From NCBI GenBank assembly GCA_002794775.1, contig NBAY01000030.1, positions 372,001 to 436,000 on the forward strand: DNA of 64,000 nt. The letters are read 5' to 3'. The notes under the pieces were generated by a model. It saw only the letters and a program-made list of their open reading frames with translations, did no database searches and had not been told where the DNA came from. The stretch comes from Porodaedalea pini. Lineage: Eukaryota > Basidiomycota > Agaricomycetes > Hymenochaetales > Hymenochaetaceae. Below are positions 47,163 through 58,421 of this stretch, piece by piece; the stretch's first letter is position 1, and each line of letters starts with the position of its first letter. Position numbers and translations under genes: made by a program.

Positions 47163-50100
47163 TATGAAAAAGGCTGTAACCCATCTCTCAGTTATAATAC
47201 CTTCCTGTGCTTTCAGTTTCAGAGAGGCTTTACGAAGCGCCCCAGCAGACCTCTTGAACCTGGCTTCCCCCTTTGGAGTCTCACTCAAGCGCAAGTAAAC
47301 TTCCTTAAGCGAAGGCAGGTCCGTCGCTGTCAAATAGCTCCCACATTCAAGTTGTACCAATAACACTTCGGAAGCCGCAGAAATGCATGGCCGCTACCAG
47401 ATGAAGTACTTCGTCCTGTGCACTGTAACGAGACTGTTCTGCTGTGTGACAAGCTGAAAGGAATGCAAGCTCGGCATTCGGTAGATAAGCCTGGACGACG
47501 TCAAGCAACGTCAGTCCGGAATTAAAAAGCTTGAATGAGAAGTCGAAGGGCTTTGGATCCAAAAGACCATGGCAAGCGAAGTGAACCCATTTGGTTTCCC
47601 GAAGGCCATTGACCACTGTATCGCGAGAAGCCTAATCGTCAATGAGAAATGCACCGGGCATCCTGAAACCGCGTATGATTTCGATTTCTTGCTCAACTGA
47701 AGGAAGACTGCTATCGCCAACGACGAGGAGCTTCAACTTTCCTTTGCAAGTACCGGACCGAGCATTGATGAGGGATTTAAGAGTTGGCGTGCACGACGAG
47801 ACGTATTCATCTAGAAGATAATTCCTTCTACCATCCTCACCCCGGAATGGCCCTGCCGCGTGGAAGGGGAATGCAGATAGGATGGATGTAGGACACCACC
47901 AGATACGAGCTTCCTTCTCAATTCCAAGCTCCTTGAGCTTCTCGACGACACCTGATACAATCCGAATCCATAGCATGTTCATCACATCCCGAAGCTTTCC
48001 GTCATATTCAATCGGGTTGCTTTTCATCTCCGAGCGCGTTTCTAGAAGTTCTTCGTACAACCTGGAAGTATCACTGTAGAACACGCTGTCCAAAGGAACA
48101 CAGACATACGGTATGTCTTTGCCGGAAAGAACGATGAGGGCGTCAGAACGATGCTTGCAGTGATTGATCATAATAATAGGGCCCTCCTTAGCCGCTTCTT
48201 GTAATGTCTCGAAAGGTGTGGGTTTGAGGAAGTCTTCGAAGCCATGTACTTCTCGTATCTCTCTAATTAACTCCTCTTTTGCGCCTGACAGACGTCGCTT
48301 CAGTGCCATCATCTCATCAGTCAATGTATATCCTTTCCGTTTGCTTTCTACGTGGGTGTCGATTGCGCTCGCGCCAATAAAACGGGTCTTGGACGATGTA
48401 GCAAGAGCCTCCAACTGACGACTGGTATCCTTAAATCTGTCGGCCAATGTCTTGTCCACCTCTGCAAGCTGATCGAGCGGAGTCCTAAAACCACGCATCT
48501 GGGACCAGAGTAAAGCCCTTCCTTGTTCGAGAAGCTCAATAGCCTGACTGAGCAAGCCTTTCTCGATGACATACGAGGCCGCTTCTAAAGCTATTGTTTT
48601 AAAGCCATTTTTTCCTATAAGAAGGTCATGCTGCATTCGCAAAGTAGGCCTGATCGTCAAGGTGCGTTCCAGGAGTGAGATAACCGTCCTGTAAGCCTTG
48701 AGCGTAGTGTGATGATCATACCAGCGTGACAGTGTCGACCATTGCTGCGCCGCTTTCAGGCGATCCAACAAGCTGGAGAATGGGTGAACAGCAGCACATT
48801 CTAATAATTGGATGGACTCCTCGAGATCCTTTATACAGCTGCCTTGTTCGAACAGAGTAGAGAGAGAAGTTGCAAGGTTGTCCAGTGACCAGGACCGATA
48901 AGAGTGACCTTCGGGACAGTGAATCAAAGCCGAGCGGTGAAGCGTGATCGATTGCCCTAGATCCTCTGTTGTTCCGCATTGCTTGAATCGGGTTAAGAGA
49001 GAATTCGCAAGGTAGGTCAATGACAAGAAACGAAGAGGGTGGCCTTCGGGACGAAGAACCAGAGCATCGCTCTGAAGCGTGATGGAATCTTCGAGTTCCT
49101 CTGACCTTCCGCCTTGCTCGGATCGAGTACAGAGAGCTCGTGCAAGGTTATCTAGCGACATGGAGCGTAGATGGTGACCTCCGGGACAGAGTCAGAGCCG
49201 CACGTCGAAGCGCGATCGACTCGTCAAGATCCTCCAATCTTCCGCCTTCCTCGAATCGAGCAAAGAGAGAACTTTCAAGATTGTTCAGTGACATGGGGCG
49301 AAGAGGGTGACCTTTGGGGAAAAGGGGCAGAGCGTCGCGGTGAAGCGCGATGGACTCTTCTAGGTCCTCTAACCCTCCGCCTTGGTTGAATCGACTAAGG
49401 AGAGAATTCGCAAGGTTGCTTAGTGACTCGGAGTGATAAGGGTGCTCGTCGGGACGAAGAACTAGAGCCGCACGGTGAAGCATGATGAACTCCTCGAGAT
49501 CTTCCATCCCCCCACTTTGCTCGAATCGCGAATAGAGAGATTTCGCAAGGTTGTTCAGAGACATGGAGCGATCAGGGTGGCCTTCGGGACGAAGAATCAG
49601 AGCAGCTCGGTGAAGCATGATCAGCTCCTCGAGATCCTCTACCCTTCCGCCTTGCTCGAATCGAATAGATAGAGAATATGCAAGGTTGTTCAGTGCCATG
49701 GAGCGATCAGGGTGACCTTCGAAGAAAAAAGTCAGAGCCGTGCGGTTAAGCGTGATGGACTCTTCAAGATCCTTCAGCTCTCCACCTTGCGTGAATCGAG
49801 CACCGAGAGAAATTGCAAGGTTGTTCAGTGACGCGGAACAATCAGGGTGCCCTTCGGGATAAAAAGTCAGAGCCTCGCGGTGAAGCGCGATCGTTTCCGT
49901 GAGATCTTCCGCCCTTCCGCCCTGCTTGAATCGGGTAAAGAGAGAATTTGCAAGGTTGCTCAGTGACATGGAGCGAAGAGGGTGACCTTCCGGACGAAGG
50001 ACCAGAGCGTCGCGGTGAAGCACGATCGATTCTTCGAGGTCCTCCACCCCTCCACATTGCTGGTATCGAGTACAAAGAAAATTTGCAAGGTTGTTCAATG

Positions 50101-50547
50101 ACGAGAAACGACCAGGGTGTCCGTCGGGACAAAGAATCAGAGCTGCGCGGTGAAGCGCGATCGACTCTCCAAGATCCTCCATCCCTCCACCTTGCTTGAA
50201 TCGAGTAGAGAGGGAAATTGCAAGGTTGTTCAGAGACTTGGAGCGATCAGGGTGACCCTCGGGACGAAGAATCAGGGCTGCGCGATGAAGTGTGATTGAC
50301 TCCTTAAGATCCTCCGATTGCCCCACTCGCTCGTATCGGGCCCAGAGGGAAACTCCAAGGCTATCCAACGAATTAGAGCGATGAGGATGGCCATCAGGTC
50401 GTAAATCCAGTGCAGCACGATCACAGGCAATAGACCCATCAAGATCTTCCTGTTCTCCGGATTGCTGAAAACGTTTCCATAGCTCAAGGGCTAGATCGAA
50501 CTGCGATTGAGATCGATCAGGACTACCAGGCGGAAGTTGAGCCATAG

Positions 50548-52851
50548 TAAGGTAAACTCAACAAGCTAAGTCACATCACAGTCATAGAACCTTATTACCC
50601 CATTAGGAAGGACCCTGAGGCCAAAATTGTGAGTACAGATTTTTTTTGGCAAAGCAAAAGGCAAGAATTGTCTAGAGTATAAGGTAGAGGAAAGTTAAAC
50701 TCAACAAGCTGTGACGCGTGTGGCACTGATCTCACTTTCCTTTTCTAGCAACACACAATGATGACAAAATAAACTTTTCAACTGGACACAAACTCACATT
50801 TCGGCCTCATAGTTCTCTTGGCCTTCCTGATAGCTACAGATGTATGCTTTTATTTTTCAAAAATATGCAGTTTTGGTCAAGCTATTTTAGGAAAAAGACT
50901 TTTTTGTTCTAAACATCATAGAATCAAATGAGCAGCATTCTGACAAACTTTGAAAATTCTGACCTTGAGATTTTTGCTGCTCTCGGCTAACTCCGTTTTC
51001 CAAATATTTTCCAAATATAGTAATTTATTATGTCACTAATGTAAAGGTCTGAGTGGTAGGCAGTATCAATGGTCACAGGTCTTACAGCCATTTTCATAAG
51101 TCCTGCGACACGTGCATGTCACGTGAAATGAGCCGTGTCAGAGCCAAAGTGTCGAAAAATTAGAATGAATGCCTATTTTCTCTGTGAATTCTGCACAGTA
51201 CCCGCTCATTAAGTACTCAAAAAAAAGGCACGGTTCTCAGGAGAAGAAATATGTAAAATAGGGAGAAATAAATTGACTGTGTAGGTGGGTGGAGATCAAA
51301 CAAGTGCAGCTGGTCTGTTCTCTCATACATTTCCACTAAGATCCAAAAATTATGGCTCCCCTATGTCTACCTATAAAATTCTTTCCTGTGTCTGTAAATT
51401 AAGTATATGACTATACCAACATCTCCTGAAAGTTTGAAGCCAATCCATTCAGTATTTGTGGTGCAGCAGCAAGATTTGTGTTCTACTCTGCAAGACCTGT
51501 TGTGAGAAAAGGAGGGTGGAAAGAGCTTGAAGTGGAACACAAATCTTGCTGCTGCACCATGAATACTAAATGGATTGGCTTCAAACTTTCAGGAGATGTT
51601 GGTATAGTCATATACTTAATTTACAGTCACAGGAAAGAATTTTATAGATAGATGTAGGGGAGCCATAATTTTTGAATCTCAGTGGAAATGTGTGAGAAAA
51701 CAGACCAGCTGCACTTGTTTGATCTCCACCCACCTACACAGTCAATGTATTGCTCCATATTTTACATATTTCTGCTCCTGAGAACCATGCCTTTTTTTTG
51801 AGTACTTAATGAGCAGGTACTGTGCAGAATTCACAGAGAAAATAGGCATTCATTCTAATTTTTCGACATTTTGGCTCTGACGCGACTCACTTCACGTGAC
51901 ATGCACGTGTCGCAGGACTTATGAAAATGGCTGTAAATGAGAGGATTTTAGCTGAGATGGCTGCTGCCGGCAGGTATCTACAATGCACTTTGACATTCCG
52001 GCAGTCCTCCAAAAAAAAAGTTTTTCAACCTCACAATTTTTGCCACCAGGGTCCTTCCTAATGGGGGAAGTCAAATAAAGTTTAAGGCTGTGACATTGAT
52101 GTGACAAGCTTGTCGAGTTTAACTTTCCTCTATCTTAAGTAAATTAGATGCCTGCTTTATCCAGTTCTTCCACAATTGTGGTATTCAATGTCCTGTGACC
52201 ATGATTTCTTCTGTTAACCCATTGTGCTTGGATCCCATTCAAACCATGGCAATATGCATTCATGAATCGAGCCAACTAGTCTGCAAACCTAAATCATAGA
52301 AAAAATCAGCATTATAGCATACAAACACAAAATAAAACAGAGAGAGAGACAGAACGAGTCCACTTCCTAAAAAACTCTAAAGGGATAGAGTCAAGACAGA
52401 GCTTGATATTCTCTTCTTTGAGGGGGGCAGCATTGATTGTTTTGCAGGCAGTAACTGAGTCAAACAGAGGATATGCAGCAGATATGTGCATTAGTAATAT
52501 TGTGTAAACTGCTATATATGGAAATTATTTGTCATTTGGATATAGCCAAGACTGGCCAAAATCTTCTGTTGAATTTTTCAAAAATCCATCAGGTTGTTGC
52601 ACAATGAAATCTGAGGCCTTTGGCAAAAAAGGATTTTTTTCTTAAACAAAAAGACCAAAACTTCATATTTTTGAAATTTAAAAACACAGATCTCTAGCTA
52701 AATACAATCCCAAGAGTTCTATGGGGCTTGACTGCAAGTTTGTGTCCAGTTGAAGAAGCAGTTCCCTTGACATTGTGTGTCATCAGTTTAGGCAAGTAAG
52801 GTTAGTGCCACCTGCATCACACCTTGTTGAGTTTATCTTTCCCCTACCTTA
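50548..52851. repeat. Inverted-repeat transposon remnants upstream of the TPR-CHAT start
   Basis: Two related pairs of inverted ends are interleaved. Pair 1 starts TAAGGTAAACTCAACAAG at 50548 and ends at 52137 (GTCGAGTTTAACTTTCCTC then TATCTTA); inner parts also match, around ATTAGGAAGGACCCTG (near 50602) and its complement near 52050. Pair 2 starts TAAGGTAGAGGAAAGTTAAA at 50680 and ends with TTTATCTTTCCCCTACCTTA at 52851; its arms of about 250 bp both contain CAACTGGACACAAACT. No transposase is seen. The left end of pair 1 is two bases upstream of the TPR-CHAT ATG. Confidence 0.6.
51085..51933. mobile_element. Palindromic MITE 4 (stand-alone copy)
   Basis: 849-bp copy of the same family as 44614-47176, with CAGCC...GGCTG ends and TA at 51083-51084 and 51934-51935. 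It gives the family's length without nesting. Confidence 0.88.
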
Positions 52852-53544
52852 TCACTAGTGATTGGTTCCTCCAAACTTTGCATGTTGCAATTATGTCAAT
52901 AAACATGAAAACAAGATGAAACAGAAAGCCCTACCTGATTGTGATCAAGACTAATCACCTGTACTAGTCTGGAATGCCCACACAGGTGTACTCTTGTACT
53001 GTAAATCAACTGATGTCTAAGCATTGTCTCATGAATTCTATAATTGGCATCAGTGCATGTTATTCTGACAAATCACTGCAAAATCTCTGTAGAAATTGAC
53101 AATTCAGCAAGGCATTTATGGGGTTGCATACTTGAATGCCTCATACCTAATGCCAGATAGGAACCAGATGCCTTGTGATACTCTCAGCTCGAGAATGTAA
53201 GAGATAGAGCTGTGAGTAGAAGCATTGAGAGGGAGAATGACATGTGGATGCAGCACAGTTCATGATTGTATGATGCTGATGACCTGTGGTGTCAATGCAG
53301 ACATTGTGATGGGCTATTTTTGACCGTTGGCTTTGCTCTAGTCCTCTACTGTCTACAGCCCCAGCCTTATGTAAAAAGCAATTCATAAGATACAAAAAGT
53401 AAATGATGTCTGTCTCATAGTACTGGTACCATAAGCATCTATTTCTCTCATTCTCAGAGTTTAACAGTCTCAAATCAACTCTACAGCTTCTTATGACATT
53501 TGTTATTATTTGGGAGTATCTGTGCAAATGGCATGCAGAAGATG
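52138..53544. other. CpG-poor decayed repeat DNA
   Basis: No intact gene. CG dinucleotides are rare compared with the left half of the window, and TG/CA are common. The right arm of the inverted-repeat pair ends at 52851. A 126-codon minus-strand frame at 53147-53527 has no domain. Confidence 0.45.
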
Positions 53545-54370
53545 AATCTCACTAGTGGACAAAGGAACTTGTGCCTCTTTAGCCACATGCCACAGTGTTT
53601 CAAATGGTGTGGCTTTGAGAAAGTCCTCAAAGCCAGGCACTTCTTGTATCTTTACAATTATCCCATCCTGCACCTTTGAGAGATGCTACTTCAGTGCCAT
53701 CATCTTATTGAATGATTGATATCCTTTTTGTGGAGTATCAACTATAATTAGTCCAGTAAAATGGGTCTTGGGCAATGTAGCAAGATCTGCCAGCTGACTA
53801 CTGGTATCTGTTGGCCATTGTTCTATCTATTCCTGCAAGTTGGCTGAGTGATGTCCTGAAGCCATGCACCTGCAACTAGGGCAAGACCCTTCCCTGATCG
53901 AGGAGCTTGACAGCCAGGCTGAACCCACCCTTCTCAATGATATACAAGACTACATTTAAAGCAAATGTTTTGAAATATTTATTGGCCAATGGAAGGTTGT
54001 GTTGCATTTGGTAAGTGAGCCTGATGGTGAGGGTGCATCCTAAGGGTGACATGGTCATCCTGTAAATCCTGAGAATAATGGGATGGTTGTGTGATCATGT
54101 GACTATGTGAGGGTTGACCTAGGACTGCTATCTCTAAATGTGTCAACAAGCTAGAAAATGAGTAAGCAGCAGCACATTCAAACACTTGCCTAGATCCCTC
54201 AAGCTCCTCTATGTAAACACTTTGTTCAAATCAAATCCAGAGGGAGTCAGCAAGGTTGTTCAATGATGCAGAATGACTAGAGTGGCCACCAGGACAAAGA
54301 GCTAGAGTGGCATGGTTGAGCATGATAGACTCTTTAAGATCCTCCATCTGTTTTGCTCAAATTGAGTAAA

Positions 54371-54795
54371 TGTTAGGCGGGAGTCCGGGAGACGACTCGG
54401 ACGGGGCAGGCCTCGGCTGACTGTCGTCTGGGACGTGCTATACTCGAGCGTAGACTCGGGACACGCTTACTCAGGCTAGGTCGTCGCGGAGGTAAGAGGA
54501 TTAATACAAGTCTAAACTAATACAGGGGGGACGAGTCTCACCTAGGTCGTCGCGGAGGTAAGAGGAAAAGCAGAACAAGGAGTTCATGCGATTCCTGAGA
54601 CCTTATATAGCGACGACCGTGAGACTATATTATCTAATATTATCTAAAGGGTCAGAATGGAACGAATGAAGGTCGCGTGAATGAAGTGTGGGAAATGATT
54701 GGTCAGATGATTAATTATAATGAAAAGGAGCGATTAAAATAAAAGGAAATGGTAAAAGGGAAAAATAAGAAAGGGTGAAAGTTCGAGTCCTGACA
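54371..54795 (-). repeat. 3' LTR of the chromovirus
   Basis: 425 bp, TG...CA ends, matches 60211-60635 throughout. Contains CTATATAAGG on the minus strand (near 54605), a possible TATA box. Confidence 0.93.
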
Positions 54796-57700
54796 TTACC
54801 CCCTCCTCAAGGTTGGGCGTCCCGACCAACCAAGATCGCGGTCGTCTGGCTCGGTGTCGACAAAGAGTGGACGGAGTCGTGAGCGAGGGATATCGAGTTT
54901 GCGAGGAGCACCGGGGTGTTTGAGGTAGAATTCAGCAATCGCCTCCTTTGCGTTCTCGCCGAAGTCCGTCTCTGGTTGCCAGGTTGGTTCGTTGTACCCG
55001 ACCCACTTGACGAGGTACTGTAGTTTACCTCGGTGCAGACGTGAGTCAATGACCTCTTCAACTTCGTATTCTTCTTCGTTGTTGACGATTTCCGGTGGCG
55101 GCGGTGGCGGTAGCTTCTGGCTCTCAAAGGACGGTTCAACGGCGGGTTTCAGTAGAGCCTCATTGAAGACAGGGTGGACCTTTTTCCATCGTTTGGGGAG
55201 CTTGAGCTTGTAGGCACTCGCTCCTACCTTGTCGACAATGTCGAAGGGACCGTACCATTTGTCGGCAAGCTTCTTCGTGGGTGAATCCGTGCTGATATTT
55301 CGTCCGTCGAGGAAGACCTTATCACCAGCCTTGTACTCCACCGATGCTCCTGCCGTCCGGTCATGGTAGCGTTTCATGTCTTCTGCTGCCTTGACCAGAT
55401 TGTCCTTTGCCGCGCGATGGGTCTCCTTGATGTGCTTCGCGAACTCTTCTGCCGACATGTTGGCAGAGGAAGTTCGTACGGTGTCGAAGCTCCTGGGGTG
55501 ACGTCCAGTGTTCGCGTAGAAGGGTGACATCTTTGTCGCCGAATGTTCGCGGTTGTTGTACGCGAACTCTGCGAGAGGGAGCCAGTCCTTCCAGTCCGAT
55601 TGCCGATGGTCAACGAAGAGTCGGAGGTATTGTTCGAGCTCTTGGTTGACGCGTTCCGTCTGACCGTCCGTTTGCGGGTGGTATGCCGTTGACGGGTTGC
55701 CCTCGATGTGTAGGAGTTTGTACAGCTCCTTCATCATTGATGCGTCGAACTGTGTGCCGCGGTCATGGATGATCTTCTTCGGCAAACCGTGGAGGCGGAA
55801 GATATGATCGCGGTACAGCTGGGCCATGCCTTCTGCTGACAGTCTTGTCGTCGTCGGAATCGCGTGCATCTGCTTCGAGAACCTATCCACGAAGACGCAG
55901 ATCGCGTTGTGTCCCTTGGAGTCCGGGAGCTCTCCGATTAGGTCGACCGTGACGATCTCCCAGGGACCTTCAGGGATTGCGTTAGGATGAAGTGGCCTCG
56001 ACCTCGATGCCCTCAGAGCCTTCGTCCGCTGGCAACGGTCGCATCCTCGGACGTATGCTCTGACATCGGAGAACATCGACGCCCACCAGAAGTCTCGACG
56101 TACCAGTTCGACCGTCTTCGACGATCCGGGATGTCCTGCCAGGGTCGAGTCGTGGCACTCCCACAACACCGCTTCCTTCATCGTCGACGGCACGTACACC
56201 TTGCCTTTCATTCGCCACAACCCGTCGACCTCTACCATATTCGTCGGCCTTTCCGACTCGTCCTGCGCCCTCTGCGCGTCACCCACTCGTTCCAACACTT
56301 CCTCCCGAGACGTTCTGACCATTCCACGATTTAGCCACTTGTCCTTGATGAACACGACGTCGTCGTTGTCATCCTTTCCCTCATCATAGCCTGCTTTACG
56401 CGACAGTAAGTCCGCCTTGCCCATCGTCTTCCCCGACTTGTGTTCGAGGTGGAAGTCAAACTCCTCGAGTTCGGTTCGCCAGCGGGCTTGACGGTAGCTC
56501 AGCTTCTGCGCTGACCTGAAGTAGGTGAGGTTAGCGTGGTCGGACCAGATTTCGATCTTGTGGCGAGCGCCGAGGAGGTATTGTCGCCATTCCTTGAGCG
56601 CTGAAACGATCGCGAGCATCTCCTTGTCGTAGATCTCGTAGTTTCGTTCAGCGGGTAGGAGCGCTTCTGACCTATAGGCAATCACCCTCCACTTCCCTTC
56701 CTGCTTCTGTAACAACACACCGCCGAGCGCAAAGTTTGACGAGTCCGCTTCTACGCGGAAAGGACCCTCGTTGTTGGCGATGGCTAGGACTGGAGGTGAG
56801 CAGAGACGTCGTCTCAGCTCCTCGAACGCCTCCTGCTGTTCGGTCTCCCATACCCAGTCCTTCTTGCCCGTTAACGACGTCAGCGGATGGACCACCTTGC
56901 TGTAGTCCTTGATGAACCGTCGCAGCCAGTTACCCATGCCGAGGAACTGTTGTAGCTGCTTCAGGTTTCGTGGGACCGGCCAGTTCGCAATTGCCTCCGT
57001 CTTTGCTGGGTCAGCCTTGATCTCGCCATTACCGATGATGTGGCCGAGGTATTTGACGACCTTGGCGTCAAACTCGCACTTCTCCGGCTTCAGGTACAGG
57101 CCATTCTCTCGAAGGATCTGAAGGACGCGCCTCGACGTGTCTATATGTTCCTCAATGGTTTCCGAGAGGATCAATATGTCGTCGAGGTATACGATGATCA
57201 GGTTAGCGTAAATCAGTTCCTTGAAGATGTGATTGACAAAAGCCTGGAACGTTGCCGGGGCGTTGCAGAGACCAAAGAACATGACCGTCGGTTCGAAGAG
57301 GCCCATGTTTGTGCGAAACGCTGCCTTCCATTCGTCACCTTCGCGGATCCGGACGTTGTAGTATCCCCAACGAAGGTCAAGCTTAGTGATGTACTTCGCC
57401 TTCTTGACCTTGTCAACAAGTTCGTCGATGAGGGGGAGGGGATACTTATTCTTGATCGTGCCGTCATTGAGTTTACGGTAGTCCTGGATCGGGCGTAGCG
57501 ACTTGTCGGCCTTCTTGATGAAGAAGAAGGGCGACGCCATTGGCGATATCGACCGTCGAATGCGACCCGACTTCAGATTTTCGTCGAGGAAGTCCTTGAG
57601 TGACTGTTGCTCAGTTGGCGTGAGCGGATAGATCTTACAGTCGCTTGGTTTGAAGTCAGGCTTCAAGTCGATGACATGGTCCCAGGGTCGGTGTTCCGGC

Positions 57701-58257
57701 AGTTTCTCGAATCCCTTCTCCGAGAAGACGTCGGCGTAATCGTTGAGGTATGCGGGCCAGGACGCCTTGTCCATTCGCACCTCTCTCATCCTCCCCGTCT
57801 CTTCCGCCACCTCTAACACCTTCCGCATGCCGTCCTCTACAGCCTTCTCCACCACACATTCGCTCGGGCAGCGAGTGAAGTTGAGCGTCCCCGTTTTCCA
57901 GTCGACCTCTGGGTTGTGCCGTCGAAGCCAGTCGTATCCCAGGAAGATGTTGGACGATGCTAGCGAGGTTACTGCCAGGACGATTTGTTCCTTGTGGTGA
58001 CCGATCGTAAGTTCAACGTCGACGTATTCCTCGATCAACCCAGCCTCGTTGTGCGTGCCGTCGGCATTGAGTACCGCGAGGGGTCGAATGTAGCGTTTCG
58101 TTTCCAACCCGTACCTCTCGACGAACCTGATGTCGATGCAGGATCCCGTGCATCCCGAATCCACAAGGGCGTGCGCGTCTACCTCCCTCACTTCACCTTC
58201 CACGCTGTGTCCGACGTTCAGGAGAAGGTCCAGCTGGCGTCCGCCAGTTCCTCTCAT
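54796..58257 (-). CDS. Chromovirus Pol polyprotein (PR-RT-RNaseH-IN-chromodomain)
   Basis: 1153 codons from the first ATG. The frame is open further upstream and overlaps the Gag end in the -1 frame, so Pol is probably made by frameshifting as a Gag-Pol fusion. In order: retropepsin-type protease (VDSGC near residue 33); reverse transcriptase with VYLDDI near residue 356; RNase H (VEADSSNFALGG near 504); integrase zinc finger (HxxxxxGH...CDRCQ near 700-730); the integrase catalytic core (TVDLIGEL, HDRGTQFD, PQTDGQTERVNQELE); and a C-terminal chromodomain (YEVEEVIDSRLHRGKLQYLV near 1060). The chromodomain marks the chromovirus branch and targets integration to modified chromatin. No internal stop is seen. 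Confidence 0.95.
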   Translation of the reverse strand: MRGTGGRQLDLLLNVGHSVEGEVREVDAHALVDSGCTGSCIDIRFVERYGLETKRYIRPLAVLNADGTHNEAGLIEEYVDVELTIGHHKEQIVLAVTSLASSNIFLGYDWLRRHNPEVDWKTGTLNFTRCPSECVVEKAVEDGMRKVLEVAEETGRMREVRMDKASWPAYLNDYADVFSEKGFEKLPEHRPWDHVIDLKPDFKPSDCKIYPLTPTEQQSLKDFLDENLKSGRIRRSISPMASPFFFIKKADKSLRPIQDYRKLNDGTIKNKYPLPLIDELVDKVKKAKYITKLDLRWGYYNVRIREGDEWKAAFRTNMGLFEPTVMFFGLCNAPATFQAFVNHIFKELIYANLIIVYLDDILILSETIEEHIDTSRRVLQILRENGLYLKPEKCEFDAKVVKYLGHIIGNGEIKADPAKTEAIANWPVPRNLKQLQQFLGMGNWLRRFIKDYSKVVHPLTSLTGKKDWVWETEQQEAFEELRRRLCSPPVLAIANNEGPFRVEADSSNFALGGVLLQKQEGKWRVIAYRSEALLPAERNYEIYDKEMLAIVSALKEWRQYLLGARHKIEIWSDHANLTYFRSAQKLSYRQARWRTELEEFDFHLEHKSGKTMGKADLLSRKAGYDEGKDDNDDVVFIKDKWLNRGMVRTSREEVLERVGDAQRAQDESERPTNMVEVDGLWRMKGKVYVPSTMKEAVLWECHDSTLAGHPGSSKTVELVRRDFWWASMFSDVRAYVRGCDRCQRTKALRASRSRPLHPNAIPEGPWEIVTVDLIGELPDSKGHNAICVFVDRFSKQMHAIPTTTRLSAEGMAQLYRDHIFRLHGLPKKIIHDRGTQFDASMMKELYKLLHIEGNPSTAYHPQTDGQTERVNQELEQYLRLFVDHRQSDWKDWLPLAEFAYNNREHSATKMSPFYANTGRHPRSFDTVRTSSANMSAEEFAKHIKETHRAAKDNLVKAAEDMKRYHDRTAGASVEYKAGDKVFLDGRNISTDSPTKKLADKWYGPFDIVDKVGASAYKLKLPKRWKKVHPVFNEALLKPAVEPSFESQKLPPPPPPEIVNNEEEYEVEEVIDSRLHRGKLQYLVKWVGYNEPTWQPETDFGENAKEAIAEFYLKHPGAPRKLDIPRSRLRPLFVDTEPDDRDLGWSGRPTLRRG

Positions 58258-58421
58258 GAACAGCTGCTCGTACTCCTTACTTTCTTTTACACCGGTAGAG
58301 ACTTCGTAATCGGGAAAACCATCGACGTTGTTCGCATCTACGTATTGTACAAACGGTTGGTTATATTTTAGTCGATCCGGATTCGAAGTCTCTTGTTCTT
58401 CTTGGTCAGTCGCCCCGATGG

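Larger units (their letters stand above)
44614..47176. mobile_element. Palindromic MITE 1 (outer shell of a three-deep nest)
   Basis: Begins CAGCCTTTTTCATAAG and ends with its inverted partner, flanked by TA on both sides (44612-44613, 47177-47178). Its right end is split by MITE 2, which sits in the TA of its terminal repeat; the last 12 bases (47165-47176) belong to this shell. Net length without the inserts is about 860 bp. The two halves are near-perfect inverted arms of about 420 bp around a spacer of roughly 10 bp at about 45040. TA targets suggest mobilisation by a Tc1/mariner-type transposase; no coding capacity. Confidence 0.85.
44589..50545 (-). pseudogene. TPR-CHAT protein gene with nested MITEs near its stop codon
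   Basis: From ATG 50545 the frame encodes about twelve tetratricopeptide-type repeats of about 44 residues (RPEGHPDRSMSLNNLA, then EDLEESIxLHRAAL). A linker follows, then a CHAT domain: INHCKHRSDALIVL, YVCVPLDSVFY, WWCPTSILSAFPFHAAG, the catalytic histidine in WVHFACHG and the catalytic cysteine in LSACHTAE. CHAT is a caspase-clan peptidase fold; fungal TPR-CHAT proteins are often discussed as signalling or cell-death proteins. Lesions: a frameshift near 49180, an in-frame TAG at about 47630 and a TGA near 47345, with another frame change near 47300. The MITE nest (44614-47176) is inserted at a TA within RWV^N. Removing it restores an ending RWVNVVRIAA and a stop at 44591-44589. Confidence 0.85.
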
